From: Cytophagales bacterium
Lineage (GTDB): Bacteria > Bacteroidota > Bacteroidia > Cytophagales > Cyclobacteriaceae
Assembly (NCBI GenBank): GCA_003500135.1
Contig: DNTA01000151.1
Coordinates: 1 to 16,816, forward strand
Direction: 5' to 3'
Length of the DNA: 16,816 nucleotides
Of the stretch, positions 1 to 7,566 are shown piece by piece. Under the pieces are notes generated by a model. It was not told where the DNA came from. It saw only the letters and a program-made list of their open reading frames with translations, and ran no database searches. Every line of letters starts with the position of its first letter. Positions within the stretch are counted from its first letter, which is position 1. Made by a program: the position numbers and the translations under genes.

Positions 1-401
1 TTTATCGGATGATAGTAATTAAAAATTATGACTTGAATATTAATGTTGAAATCATTACCAAGTATTTTTCCCTTGGAATTTCGAAATGTAATGGCAATTA
101 TTTGTGTATTTTCATAACTCATTAGGTGTTTTCAATGTAATAATTAGGGGGCTTCATTCAGACACATTAAGCATTTTGGGCAAATTACAGGTACGTTTTA
201 AAATATGATCAGGGCATTTTGAGGTAGAACATTTATATCAATTTCCGGATAGTGGTTTTTATCTTTAAATAGTCTTTTCAAACTTACACTTTTCAAAAAT
301 ATCTCATTGCCATTGGGATTGAAAAACAGATTACCCCGTTTCATCCGAAAAATTTTTGCTGCCTTTAAAAGAATACATTCAACAATTAGAAGGATTAATG
401 G
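1..401. other. Gene-free AT-rich stretch at the window edge
   Basis: No convincing reading frame starts or ends here on either strand. It presumably holds the promoter and leader of the gene starting at 402, but I see no full Bacteroidota promoter (TTTG, about 19-20 bp, TAnnTTTG). A weak -7-like element, AATTTTTG, lies near 350-357 without a matching upstream box. Confidence 0.5.
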
Positions 402-427
402 TTGTTAAAACGACTAAACTGCTGTAA
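388..427 (+). promoter_or_regulatory. Shine-Dalgarno and overlapping 9-codon ORF ahead of the Brp/Blh gene
   Basis: AGAAGGA at 388-394 is one of the few good Shine-Dalgarno sequences in the window. It lies 7 nt before the TTG at 402, and only 3 nt before an ATG at 398 that opens a 9-codon ORF (MVVKTTKLL) closing at TAA 425-427. The next in-frame ATG of the large gene is at 429, one base past that stop. Either the TTG is the real start, or the short ORF couples translation to the ATG at 429. The sequence does not decide between them. Confidence 0.4.
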
Positions 428-1343
428 AATGAAAATAAGTACTTTCATCTACATAGGATTAAACCTGATTTTATTCAATCTCATCAAGCTGGAATCGGAA
501 GCTCTCAATCACGTTATATACGCAGTGTGCATATTAGGTATCCTATCTTTGGGCATAGCACATGGAGCTATTGATAATATTTTATATGGCGCCCGACCAG
601 GCAGAAATAACACCTTGTTCATTCTAAAATATTTGACCATCATCGCATTATTCGCAGTTGCCTATCTTTTGGTTCCCAATATTACTTTTCTCTTGTTCTT
701 TGTAGTATCGGCCTACCATTTCGGTCAATCGCAGTTTGTTGACTTTAATATTCCATCTAAGTGGCTAGCAAAAAGCTTATACTTATCGTGGGGGTTGGTA
801 GTCCTGCTTATGGGCGTTGCCCTTAACAAAGCAGAGCTTGCACCCTTTAACAATGAATACTTTGCGGAAATGGCCAGCTTTTCAATTTTGATTGATCACG
901 CTTACACGTTTTTGGTTGTTTCCTCTGCAATATTTCTTATAACATTAGTATTCGCATTTAGCAAGTCATTTCTAACCACGCACGAGCTTGTTCGTGAATT
1001 GTATATTCTCGCTTTAATGGCGCTCTCATTTTCAGTACTTCCTACCCTTGTCGCCTTTTCATTGTATTTTGTTCTGCTGCATTCATTAAAAGTTATTTCT
1101 CAGGAATATGAATACTGTAAGCGGGCTTTTCATATGAATTCAATTATGAAGTTCATAAAACTTTTCCTTCCGCTTACCCTGGCGTCACTGGCAGGCATGG
1201 TAGTAATTATCGGCGCATTGGTATTTTTCAATTACAGTGAACTCATCCCTTTTGCTTTGCTAATCATGCTTTCCTGTATCACGATTCCGCACAGTCTGGT
1301 CATGGAGAAGTTTTATGGGGTAAAACATGCACATTCAACTTAG
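402..1343 (+). CDS. Brp/Blh-family carotenoid 15,15'-dioxygenase-like membrane protein
   Basis: Polytopic membrane protein of 313 residues (304 if ATG 429 is the start), the normal size for Brp/Blh proteins. Known members cleave beta-carotene to two retinals in the membrane, supplying rhodopsins. Family motifs are visible in order: GIAHGAIDN (51-59, His54), SAYHFGQ (103-109, His106), LLHSLK (225-230, His227) and IPHSLVMEKFY (295-305, His297), spread over hydrophobic segments. In characterised Blh the third motif reads HSxRH and its second His is thought to be an iron ligand; here that place is Val231 (HSLKV), so activity is uncertain. The start is TTG, chosen because AGAAGGA lies 7 nt upstream; ATG 429 is the alternative. 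No rhodopsin or carotenoid gene lies in the window, so any partner is elsewhere or to the left. Family assignment is fairly secure; the reaction is inferred. Confidence 0.8.
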   Translation: MLKRLNCCKMKISTFIYIGLNLILFNLIKLESEALNHVIYAVCILGILSLGIAHGAIDNILYGARPGRNNTLFILKYLTIIALFAVAYLLVPNITFLLFFVVSAYHFGQSQFVDFNIPSKWLAKSLYLSWGLVVLLMGVALNKAELAPFNNEYFAEMASFSILIDHAYTFLVVSSAIFLITLVFAFSKSFLTTHELVRELYILALMALSFSVLPTLVAFSLYFVLLHSLKVISQEYEYCKRAFHMNSIMKFIKLFLPLTLASLAGMVVIIGALVFFNYSELIPFALLIMLSCITIPHSLVMEKFYGVKHAHST

Positions 1344-1555
1344 ATTTTATCTTTTAGCATTTCTTAATTATGAAAGGCTTCCATTGAGATAGTAAAATAA
1401 TCAGCGCTCATATGAGAAAGGAACGCATGCCATACAAGATAAGACATCGATTCCTATAAGATGACCATAGTTCCGGTATTATGCCAAAAAGTTGAAACTT
1501 TACTCACCATTACCTGTTAAAACTATTTATACCAATTCAAAACAATCTGAGGAAC

Positions 1556-2275
1556 ATGAATGATTTAAAAGGTAAAGTGGCCCTGATCACGGGTGGGAGC
1601 AAAGGTATTGGATATGGCATTGCGGAATCGATGCTCCAACAAGGCATGAAAGTAGCGATCACGAGCAGATCGCAACAGGCAGCCGATGATGCGGCAAAAA
1701 CACTTGCAGGGATTGATGGTGGAGAGGTGCTTGCACTTGAGTCCGATGTGCGATCGATGGAATCACAAGAGAAAGTGGTTGCCGCTATTCTGGATAAATG
1801 GCAAAAACTGGATATCGTTATTGCCAATGCCGGATTAGGCAAATTCGGTTCGATTGAAGACCTGGCCCCTGATCAATGGAACCAAACAATAGAAACAAAC
1901 CTTACGGGTGTTTTCTATACCACTAAAGCCACCTTAAATGCTTTGAAAGAATCGAAAGGTTACCTGATCACAATCGCCAGCTTAGCCGGTACCAATTTTT
2001 TTGCAGGAGGATCGGCCTACAATGCCAGTAAATTCGGCCTGGTGGGATTTTCGCAGGCCATCATGCTCGATTTGAGACAATACGGCATCAAAGTAACCAC
2101 CATCATGCCGGGTTCGGTGACCAGCCACTTTAACGATCACACCCCTAACCCTGACGATGCATGGAAAATCCAACCCGAGGACCTTGGGCAAATGGTAATT
2201 GACCTGCTCAACATGCACCCACGTACTTTGCCTAGTAAAATAGAAGTGCGTCCAACAACACCTCCGAAAAAATAG
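1556..2275 (+). CDS. Short-chain dehydrogenase/reductase (SDR), classical type
   Basis: Cytoplasmic NAD(P)-dependent oxidoreductase of 239 residues, typical for a classical SDR. The Rossmann cofactor motif TGGSKGIG is at 12-19, NAG at 91-93, the structural Asn at 115 (NLTG), and the catalytic triad is Ser142, Tyr155 and Lys159 (YNASK), followed by PG at 185-186. All catalytic residues are intact. Basic and hydroxyl residues after the first glycines and an Arg at 38 after strand beta-2 (SRS) suggest NADPH preference, an inference only. The substrate cannot be told; relatives are often annotated 3-oxoacyl-ACP reductase, but there is no fatty-acid gene nearby. The start is ATG 1556, with TGAGGA immediately upstream at a short spacing. 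The gene stands alone, with 212 bp before it and its own terminator after it. Confidence 0.9.
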   Translation: MNDLKGKVALITGGSKGIGYGIAESMLQQGMKVAITSRSQQAADDAAKTLAGIDGGEVLALESDVRSMESQEKVVAAILDKWQKLDIVIANAGLGKFGSIEDLAPDQWNQTIETNLTGVFYTTKATLNALKESKGYLITIASLAGTNFFAGGSAYNASKFGLVGFSQAIMLDLRQYGIKVTTIMPGSVTSHFNDHTPNPDDAWKIQPEDLGQMVIDLLNMHPRTLPSKIEVRPTTPPKK

Positions 2276-2295
2276 ATTGTCAAATATTAAGGCAT

Positions 2296-2335
2296 AAAAG
2301 AGGCTGTCGGCTTAAGCCAACAGTCTCTTTTTTTA
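2296..2335 (+). terminator. Rho-independent terminator after the SDR gene
   Basis: The arms GAGGCTGTCGGC and GCCAACAGTCTC pair around a TTAA loop, with one G-U pair and one mismatch, flanked by AAA/TTT. A run of seven T residues follows at 2328-2334. It starts about 20 nt past the SDR stop codon. Confidence 0.85.
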
Positions 2336-2371
2336 ATCCCATTGATCACTGGCAATGCCAATCGATCTGAC

Positions 2372-2379
2372 TACTTTTG
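2372..2379 (+). promoter_or_regulatory. Bacteroidota -7 element (TAnnTTTG) almost touching the helicase start
   Basis: TACTTTTG is an exact match to the Bacteroidota primary-sigma -7 consensus TAnnTTTG. ATG 2386 begins only 6 nt after it, so transcription would start at or within a few bases of the start codon, giving a leaderless or near-leaderless message. I see no good TTTG box 19-20 bp upstream. The element also overlaps the TTG at 2377, which argues against that codon as the start. Confidence 0.55.
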
Positions 2380-2385
2380 CACAAC

Positions 2386-4383
2386 ATGGCACTACCCGAA
2401 CACGTCGACACTGTTAAGCGATATCAGCGCTACTTTAAAAAGCTCATCGAGCTGGAGCGCAGGGAAGAAATGGATTTCCATCTCAATGAAATCCTGTCAA
2501 TGCCTGGCAAGCAGCGACAAAAAAAGGGTCGGGCCATACTTTACCTTACCGGCAAAAATAACGGCAGTGGCATTGGTGGCGTACAACTTGTGCGCCTGAC
2601 AGGCATCAAAGAGCTGCCCGAGACTGAGATCGGGATCGGCGACCTGGTCATTCTTAGCTCAGGCCAGCCCAATGGCGAAGAACCCCAGGCTTTTGTCACA
2701 GAAAAAAGTCCTTTTCACCTCGTTGTAGCTTACAATGTCACACCTCCGCCCTATGTGTACAGAAAAGGCGTGCGCATCGACCTGTTTGCGAATGATGTCA
2801 GCTTTCAGCGCATGCTCGATGCATTATTTATGTTAAAACCGCATCAAATCATCAGCGACCTATTACTGCTTGATCGTACACCCAGAATGGCCGATGAACA
2901 GGAAGAAGGAAAAGAGGTAGAACAATTTTCTGTGAAATGGCATAACCGCAATCTCAATCCAAGCCAGCAGCAGGCAGTAAAAAAATCATTGGAAGCCAAA
3001 GACATTTTCCTGATCCACGGCCCACCTGGCACCGGCAAAACGACCACGCTGATCGAGTCCATTTGCCAGCACCGGAACATACCACTAAAACTACTGGCAA
3101 CAGGTGACAGCAATACGGCGGTAGACAATATGGTGGAAAAACTACTTCAATACAATGTTCGCGTATTACGTATTGGCAACCCTGCCAGATTGAATCCAAA
3201 ACTGGCTTCAACGTCGCTTGACCACCAGTTGCAGGAAGACATCGATTACCAGCAGGCTATCGCCTTTAGGGAGCAAATTGCCGGACTACGTGACAAGCAG
3301 CATGAATACATCATACCCAGCGGGCCCAACAGGCGCGGCATGAGCGATCAGGATATCATTAAGTATGCAAAGCGCGGTGGAATGCATCGCGGAGTTCACG
3401 CCACAAAAATTCAAAAGATGGCGCAATGGCTCCATGCCCAACATAAAATCAATAAACTGCAGGAAGAAATTGGTATAATTGAGCGCAGGACCATTAGAAA
3501 GCTGATCCAAAATGCTGAAGTGGTCTGTGCCACCAACGTCTCTGCCGGTAGCGATGTGTTGGCCGATTATCGTTTTGATATTGCCTTCATTGATGAAGCT
3601 ACCCAATCCATTGAACCCTCCTGCCTTATTCCCATGGTCCGGGCCAAAAAATGGATTTTGGCTGGCGACCATAAACAATTACCACCAACCGTTTTAAGCC
3701 GCGAAGCGCAAGCTTTATTACACACACTTTTTGAGCGCTGGATGGAAAAGTATGAAGATAAAATTTCGCAATTGCTCAATATCCAGTACCGTATGCATGA
3801 CGATATCATGCGTTTTAGCAATGAACAATTCTATAAAGGTCGCTTGTTGTCAGCGCCTTCCGTCAAAAGGCATGACTTGACCCAACTGAGCGGCTTTATT
3901 CGCCTGGAACAGACGGATAATATGACCAATGCCCTAACAGATCCGGATAAACCGGTTGTTTTTTGGAATATTGAGGGCCAGGATCGCCAGATCAAAGATT
4001 CTTTTTCTTATTCCAATATCAGTGAACAGGAAGCCGTATTAGAAGCGGTGAAAGCGCTTATGGGTTGCCGTCTCTTTCCGGAAGATATTGGGATCATCTC
4101 ACCCTATGAACAACAGGTCAATCAATTGAAGGAGAAACTGGGAGATACCGGGATTGACATCAAAACAGTAGACGGTTTCCAGGGAAGGGAGAAAGAAGTG
4201 ATCGTTATTAGCTTTGTGCGTGCCAATGAATCGGGGCAACTCGGTTTCCTCACCGACTACAGGCGATTAAATGTGGCTCTGACCAGGGCAAAAAGAAAAC
4301 TGATTTTAATCGGTAATGCACCGACATTAAGAAACGATGCTCATTACAAAAAATTATTGGAGAGAGTTACAATCCTTGATTAA
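2386..4383 (+). CDS. Superfamily 1B DNA/RNA helicase, IGHMBP2/Upf1-like
   Basis: ATP-dependent helicase of 665 residues. Numbering from TTG 2377 (subtract 3 for the ATG used here), the motifs are: Walker A GPPGTGKTT 215-223, motif II DEATQ 406-410, motif III GDHKQLPP 430-437, motif IV QYRM 470-473, motif V VDGFQGRE 598-605, and motif VI ALTRAKRK 634-641. The DEATQ, GDxxQLPP and QYRM set marks the Upf1/IGHMBP2/SMUBP-2 branch. An N-terminal beta-rich region (about 55-140) corresponds to the 1B accessory domain, and residues 285-375, charged and helical, sit between motifs Ia and II like the stalk/1C insertion. No nuclease or zinc domain is seen. The role is inferred to be nucleic acid unwinding, cytoplasmic; the substrate is unknown. 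The start is set at ATG because TTG 2377 overlaps a -7 promoter element. It converges on tRNA-Val, with no obvious terminator in between. Confidence 0.93.
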   Translation: MALPEHVDTVKRYQRYFKKLIELERREEMDFHLNEILSMPGKQRQKKGRAILYLTGKNNGSGIGGVQLVRLTGIKELPETEIGIGDLVILSSGQPNGEEPQAFVTEKSPFHLVVAYNVTPPPYVYRKGVRIDLFANDVSFQRMLDALFMLKPHQIISDLLLLDRTPRMADEQEEGKEVEQFSVKWHNRNLNPSQQQAVKKSLEAKDIFLIHGPPGTGKTTTLIESICQHRNIPLKLLATGDSNTAVDNMVEKLLQYNVRVLRIGNPARLNPKLASTSLDHQLQEDIDYQQAIAFREQIAGLRDKQHEYIIPSGPNRRGMSDQDIIKYAKRGGMHRGVHATKIQKMAQWLHAQHKINKLQEEIGIIERRTIRKLIQNAEVVCATNVSAGSDVLADYRFDIAFIDEATQSIEPSCLIPMVRAKKWILAGDHKQLPPTVLSREAQALLHTLFERWMEKYEDKISQLLNIQYRMHDDIMRFSNEQFYKGRLLSAPSVKRHDLTQLSGFIRLEQTDNMTNALTDPDKPVVFWNIEGQDRQIKDSFSYSNISEQEAVLEAVKALMGCRLFPEDIGIISPYEQQVNQLKEKLGDTGIDIKTVDGFQGREKEVIVISFVRANESGQLGFLTDYRRLNVALTRAKRKLILIGNAPTLRNDAHYKKLLERVTILD

Positions 4384-4449
4384 GATGAGTGGGCAACGAT
4401 CAACTCGTAATACTGCTCAAAACTTAAACTATTGCAGTTGATTAAAATG

Positions 4450-4524
4450 TGGGATGTACAAGATTCGAACCTGTGACCTCCACGCTGTCAACGTGGCGCT
4501 CTAAACCAACTGAGCTAACATCCC
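4450..4524 (-). tRNA. tRNA-Val (anticodon GAC)
   Basis: A complete cloverleaf reads on the minus strand: acceptor GGGATGT/ACATCCC, D-arm GCTC/GAGC, anticodon stem CCACG/CGTGG with loop TTGACAG giving anticodon GAC, variable AGGTC, T-arm ACAGG/CTTGT with loop TTCGAAT, and discriminator A. It is 75 nt long without an encoded CCA. It reads valine codons GTC/GTT. It lies tail to tail with the helicase gene. Confidence 0.96.
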
Positions 4525-4533
4525 GAGGTGCCG

Positions 4534-4565
4534 CAAAGTAAAGAAAAAAACATTCGTTCTGTCAA
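4534..4565 (-). promoter_or_regulatory. Probable promoter of tRNA-Val
   Basis: On the minus strand TTGACA (4560-4565) is followed after 18 bp by TTACTTTG (4534-4541), one base off TAnnTTTG. The tRNA begins 9 nt further on, the expected distance for a short leader. The spacing and both boxes are close to the Bacteroidota pattern. Confidence 0.5.
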
Positions 4566-4572
4566 GAACTAA

Positions 4573-4622
4573 ATGATTTTTCAAAAATCATAAAGCCCGC
4601 GACCATTATCCACGGACTTTAT
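4573..4622 (-). terminator. Terminator of tpx, with an adjacent perfect palindrome
   Basis: Read on the minus strand, ATAAAGTCCGTG (from 4622) pairs over 12 positions, with two G-U pairs, with CGCGGGCTTTAT around a 9-nt loop. It begins about 20 nt past the tpx stop. It is followed directly by a near-perfect palindrome, ATGATTTTT-C-AAAAATCAT (4573-4591), whose T run may serve as the release tract. The pairing is better on the minus strand, where the wobble pairs form, which assigns it to tpx. Confidence 0.65.
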
Positions 4623-4643
4623 ACAATATATTAAGGCTACAGT

Positions 4644-5144
4644 CTATTTCAATGCTTCCAGCGCTTTATCATAATCCGGTTCCTGCGCAATTTCAGGCAC
4701 TTGTTCCGTGTAAATCACCTCTCCATCCTCATTGAGGACAATAACAGCCCTAGACATCAACCCCTTCATAGGGCCATCTGTGATCTCAACGTCATATTTC
4801 GAGGTGAAGGAATCATCTCGCATTTCTGAAGCTGTGATCACGTTTTCAATACCCTCGGCCTCACAAAATCTTTTGTGGGCAAAAGGTAAATCTTTGGAAA
4901 TACAAAGCACAACCGTATTCTCCATTTTTACCGCATCCTGGTTGAAATGACGAACCGAAGCGGCACAAATGCCGGTGTCAATGCTTGGGAAAATGTTTAA
5001 AACGACTTTTTTACCAGCAAAATCGCTTAAACTCATATCTGACAAATCAGATTTGGTCAAGGTAAAGTCTGGCGCTTTTGTACCTTTAGCCGGCAAATCG
5101 CCAGCAGTGTGAATTTCATTTCCTTTTAATGTAATAGTTGCCAT
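4644..5144 (-). CDS. tpx: Thiol peroxidase Tpx (atypical 2-Cys peroxiredoxin)
   Basis: Reduces hydrogen peroxide and organic or lipid hydroperoxides using thioredoxin. At 166 residues it is full length for the family. The peroxidatic cysteine is Cys60 in [16 protein letters not shown] (53-68) and the resolving cysteine is Cys94 in [11 protein letters not shown], the same spacing as Cys61/Cys95 of the E. coli enzyme. A further Cys81 (VVLCIS) is also present, as in E. coli. The [16 protein letters not shown] and [14 protein letters not shown] blocks match the family closely. It has no signal peptide, so it is cytoplasmic. The start is ATG, with only a weak purine stretch upstream. It is a single gene with its own terminator, divergent from the GIY-YIG-like gene across 224 bp; I see no OxyR-like site with confidence. 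Confidence 0.97.
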   Translation of the reverse strand: MATITLKGNEIHTAGDLPAKGTKAPDFTLTKSDLSDMSLSDFAGKKVVLNIFPSIDTGICAASVRHFNQDAVKMENTVVLCISKDLPFAHKRFCEAEGIENVITASEMRDDSFTSKYDVEITDGPMKGLMSRAVIVLNEDGEVIYTEQVPEIAQEPDYDKALEALK

Positions 5145-5307
5145 AGTTGTTTGAATTCTTTGTTAATACATATTGACAATTAGAACGAATCAATTACAGA
5201 TATGTTAGAAAATTTTTGAAGGATAAAAAATATTGGGGTTTCCTCGCATTTTTTGACGAATGTCATATGCATTTTTTATAAAAACTTATAAATTAAAAAT
5301 AATTCAT

Positions 5308-5325
5308 CATGACGACCTAGTCATG
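5308..5325. promoter_or_regulatory. Inverted repeat CATGAC-N6-GTCATG, candidate operator
   Basis: A perfect 6-bp dyad with a 6-bp spacer (GACCTA) lies between tpx and the gene at 5369, 43 bp before its ATG. A TTGACG-N18-TATAAA pair at 5253-5282 could be a promoter for that gene, which would put the dyad just downstream of the transcription start. A regulator binding here is an inference; the dyad could also be chance. Confidence 0.35.
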
Positions 5326-5368
5326 TGCGAAATGCATAAACCTATGGACTAACTAAAATTATACTGAC

Positions 5369-5710
5369 ATGTCAAAAATAGGCACATTAGATTTCACCGG
5401 CATATCCGGTCACATATACACATTTAATGTATACCCTTTCAAGAACGGCCACTTATCAAATAAGGAGGCCGTTTATATTGTAACGCGGCGCCTTGTTAAA
5501 GCTGATTCTCATGTAGAACATATTTTAAGTTATGTGGGGGAGACGAATGATCTGGCAAAAGAATTTGCCAGTCACCCTAAAGCCGATGAGTTGGAAAAAG
5601 ATCAGGTCAATAGCATTTGTGTATACTGGGAAGACCACGATGATACCCGAGCCAAAATAAAGAATGACCTGAAAAAACGTTATCATCCGCCGAGAAACGA
5701 TTTTGAGTAA
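5369..5710 (+). CDS. Small GIY-YIG-like protein with altered catalytic residues
   Basis: A 113-residue cytoplasmic protein. After a beta-rich N-terminus (1-30), residues 33-111 resemble a GIY-YIG domain: VYIV (35-38) for the GIY strand, YVGETNDL (55-62) for YIG plus its following helix, His69, and a C-terminal helix RAKIKNDLKKRYHPPRND (94-111) like the family's R-x-x-IExDL...PPCN ending. The usual catalytic Arg in the helix after YIG seems to be Glu65 (AKEF rather than xxRF), and the usual metal-binding Glu of the last helix seems to be Lys98 (IKND). I therefore expect no nuclease activity, perhaps binding only. The start is ATG 5369 without a clear ribosome binding site. It is a single gene with a strong terminator. 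Fold assignment is by motif pattern only and is moderately sure. Confidence 0.6.
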   Translation: MSKIGTLDFTGISGHIYTFNVYPFKNGHLSNKEAVYIVTRRLVKADSHVEHILSYVGETNDLAKEFASHPKADELEKDQVNSICVYWEDHDDTRAKIKNDLKKRYHPPRNDFE

Positions 5711-5712
5711 TT

Positions 5713-5753
5713 AGACAATAAGGGCCGCCTGATTGCGGCCTTTTTAATTGTCT
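5713..5753 (+). terminator. Terminator between convergent genes
   Basis: GGCCGC (5723-5728) pairs with GCGGCC (5735-5740) around CTGATT, followed by TTTTT. An outer arm AGACAAT pairs with ATTGTCT (5746-5752), enclosing the T run. It lies just past the stop at 5710 on the plus strand. The minus-strand protease gene ends at 5763 and may share it, but on that strand no T run follows. Confidence 0.8.
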
Positions 5754-5762
5754 CACAAATCT

Positions 5763-6902
5763 TCATTCCTTTAAAAAATGTATTTCGACAATAAAGGGTT
5801 GTGGAGAAAAAGAAAGAATGAAAATGATCAACGCCAGCCAACCAATGATCTTTCTATTCATATCCAAAGGTTGCTCCTCCAGAGAAGGCGGATGGTAAAC
5901 CCCTAGTATACGACCAATAACAAAAGCAAATACCAAATAAAAGCCATATTGCCCGTCCAATGACAGCCAGGAGGCTATACCATATTGAAGGATAAATATC
6001 CAAATGGCCAGTAAAATTCGTTTGGTAATATCGGGCTCAAGCCTCATAAACGTGAAAAATAGGAAACCCAGATATAATATTGCACTTATTAATGTGTCTT
6101 CCAGTGGAGCTTCCGGATTCACTACTCCCAGGCCAGCAAAGAATACGAAAGTTAGAAACAATATTTTGAACACGACCTTGCTTTTTTCATAGCCCAGCAA
6201 GCCATACAGCACATGCCCCCCATCCAATTGGCCAATGGGGATTAAATTGAGCGCCGTGAAGAACAATGCAAGAAAGCCAGCAAATAGAAACGGATAATGA
6301 TACATCTCGTAGTGGCTTGGTATTCTCGATTTGTCCTCCACCACATACGTTTCATAAAAAGAGAATATCAGGTTATGGCCGAGCGCAATACTCATTTCAT
6401 TGTTAGCACGTGCTGAATCAATGTAGCGCTCTCCATACTCCATGTATTCTGGATGAATATCCATCAGATAAGATTGATCAGGTAGGTTGGTAAACCCATA
6501 ATGGATCAGGGCTATAGCTACTACAAATCCGGCTATGGGACCGGCTACTCCTACATCAAATACCTGTTTGCGACTGTTAATGCGCTCTTTGATACGAATA
6601 AAAGCCCCCATAGTGCCTATAGTTGGCATAATACTTCCCAGCCACATGGGAATATAAAAAGGCAAAGTGACTTTAATATTGTACCAACGCGCCGTCAGAT
6701 AGTGTCCCATTTCGTGGACGGTAAGGATACCCAGGAAAGGCACACTGAAATAAAGACCTGTCATCAATTCAGACCAGGTCAGTGGTTGTTCTCCAAAAAA
6801 CAGGAATTTACCATGCGTCCACTCGGCGCCTGAAATAGTGGTGGTGATGAAGGTAACAATAAAAAGCAATATTTGTATTCGTAACGATTTAGACTTCAAC
6901 AT
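5763..6902 (-). CDS. Site-2 protease family (M50) zinc metalloprotease, EGY-like
   Basis: Integral-membrane metalloprotease of 379 residues, expected to cleave substrates within or next to the membrane. The zinc-binding helix HEMGH is at 63-67 (Glu64 catalytic), and the third ligand is Asp227 in GQLDGGH (224-230). The blocks GTMGAFIRIKERINSRKQ (96-113) and FDVGVAGPIAGF (115-126) are those of the EGY1/EGY2-type branch rather than RseP, and no PDZ domain is present. About seven hydrophobic segments surround them. Between the two zinc motifs is a soluble loop (about 140-205) rich in Tyr and acidic residues. The gene overlaps the HAD gene by 14 nt (ATG inside its last codons), so translation is probably coupled. 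The substrate is unknown; an anti-sigma factor is possible but none lies nearby. Confidence 0.9.
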   Translation of the reverse strand: MLKSKSLRIQILLFIVTFITTTISGAEWTHGKFLFFGEQPLTWSELMTGLYFSVPFLGILTVHEMGHYLTARWYNIKVTLPFYIPMWLGSIMPTIGTMGAFIRIKERINSRKQVFDVGVAGPIAGFVVAIALIHYGFTNLPDQSYLMDIHPEYMEYGERYIDSARANNEMSIALGHNLIFSFYETYVVEDKSRIPSHYEMYHYPFLFAGFLALFFTALNLIPIGQLDGGHVLYGLLGYEKSKVVFKILFLTFVFFAGLGVVNPEAPLEDTLISAILYLGFLFFTFMRLEPDITKRILLAIWIFILQYGIASWLSLDGQYGFYLVFAFVIGRILGVYHPPSLEEQPLDMNRKIIGWLALIIFILSFSPQPFIVEIHFLKE

Positions 6903-7521
6903 CAGGGAGTAATTCTTTGCTCAACTTATTAACAGGTACCAGTACACTATTGATACCAAGGGCCTGTGCAGCCTTGATGTTTTCCTGGTTGTCATCGAAA
7001 AACATCGCTTCTTCCGGTTTGGCGCCTATTGTTTCAAGCACGTATTCATAGCAGCTCATTTCCGGTTTTCGATGACCTATTTCATAGGAATAAAATACGC
7101 TGTCGAAGATATCGTGTGGTTGTTCAATACCGGTATCCTTCCGGAACTTTTCATGAAAATCTACAATATGCAAATGGTTGGTATTGCTAAGCATATGAAT
7201 TTTATAGGCTTTACTTAACTCTTTTAGCCAGTCGATGCGAAACATGGGTGTATTGCCTATCATAGCATTCCAGGCCTTGTCAATGTGGCGATCTTCAACG
7301 TCTTTGTTTGCAAGCCGGCAAAGCTCTGAACGAAACGCCTCAGAGCCGATCTCCCCTCTTTCATATTGCTTAAAGAAAGGAGCCTGTAGATATTGAGCTG
7401 TGAGTTGCTGCTGGTTTACGCCAAAGAGTCCGCTCATTTCAATGAGTGTCTTTGTTACATCGAGGTTGACGATCACTCCTCCCAGGTCGAATATCAGGTG
7501 CTTGATTGAATTATTTTTCAA
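6889..7521 (-). CDS. HAD-superfamily phosphatase (subfamily IA, YihX-like)
   Basis: Cytoplasmic phosphatase of 210 residues. Motif I is FDLGGV (11-16) with nucleophile Asp12, where the usual second Asp is Gly, as in YihX-type HAD proteins. Motif II is SNTN (112-115), motif III Lys152 in GHRKPE, and motif IV FFDDNQENI (174-182) with Asp176/Asp177. Residues 20-95 form the helical cap. YihX dephosphorylates glucose-1-phosphate; that or another sugar or nucleotide phosphate is possible here, and the substrate cannot be told. It is the first gene of a two-gene unit with the site-2 protease, which starts inside its final codons. The start is ATG 7521, about 30 nt below a -7-like box. Confidence 0.88.
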   Translation of the reverse strand: MKNNSIKHLIFDLGGVIVNLDVTKTLIEMSGLFGVNQQQLTAQYLQAPFFKQYERGEIGSEAFRSELCRLANKDVEDRHIDKAWNAMIGNTPMFRIDWLKELSKAYKIHMLSNTNHLHIVDFHEKFRKDTGIEQPHDIFDSVFYSYEIGHRKPEMSCYEYVLETIGAKPEEAMFFDDNQENIKAAQALGINSVLVPVNKLSKELLPDVEV

Positions 7522-7534
7522 TTTTGTGTTTTTG

Positions 7535-7566
7535 TTTGTGATTTAGTGCGCAAATATCTAATATTG
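7535..7566 (+). promoter_or_regulatory. Probable promoter of the tRNA unit
   Basis: TTTG (7535-7538), a 20-bp spacer, and TAATATTG (7559-7566, one base off TAnnTTTG) match the Bacteroidota promoter layout. Transcription would start near 7573 and run through the broken tRNA copy into the intact tRNA at 7720. Confidence 0.5.

Noticed and set aside
2342..2599. 85-codon plus-strand frame overlapping the helicase start
   Set aside because: It runs across the promoter element and in another frame of the helicase; no family features.
3286..3678. 130-codon minus-strand frame within the helicase
   Set aside because: Shadow of the helicase frame, which carries all its motifs uninterrupted.
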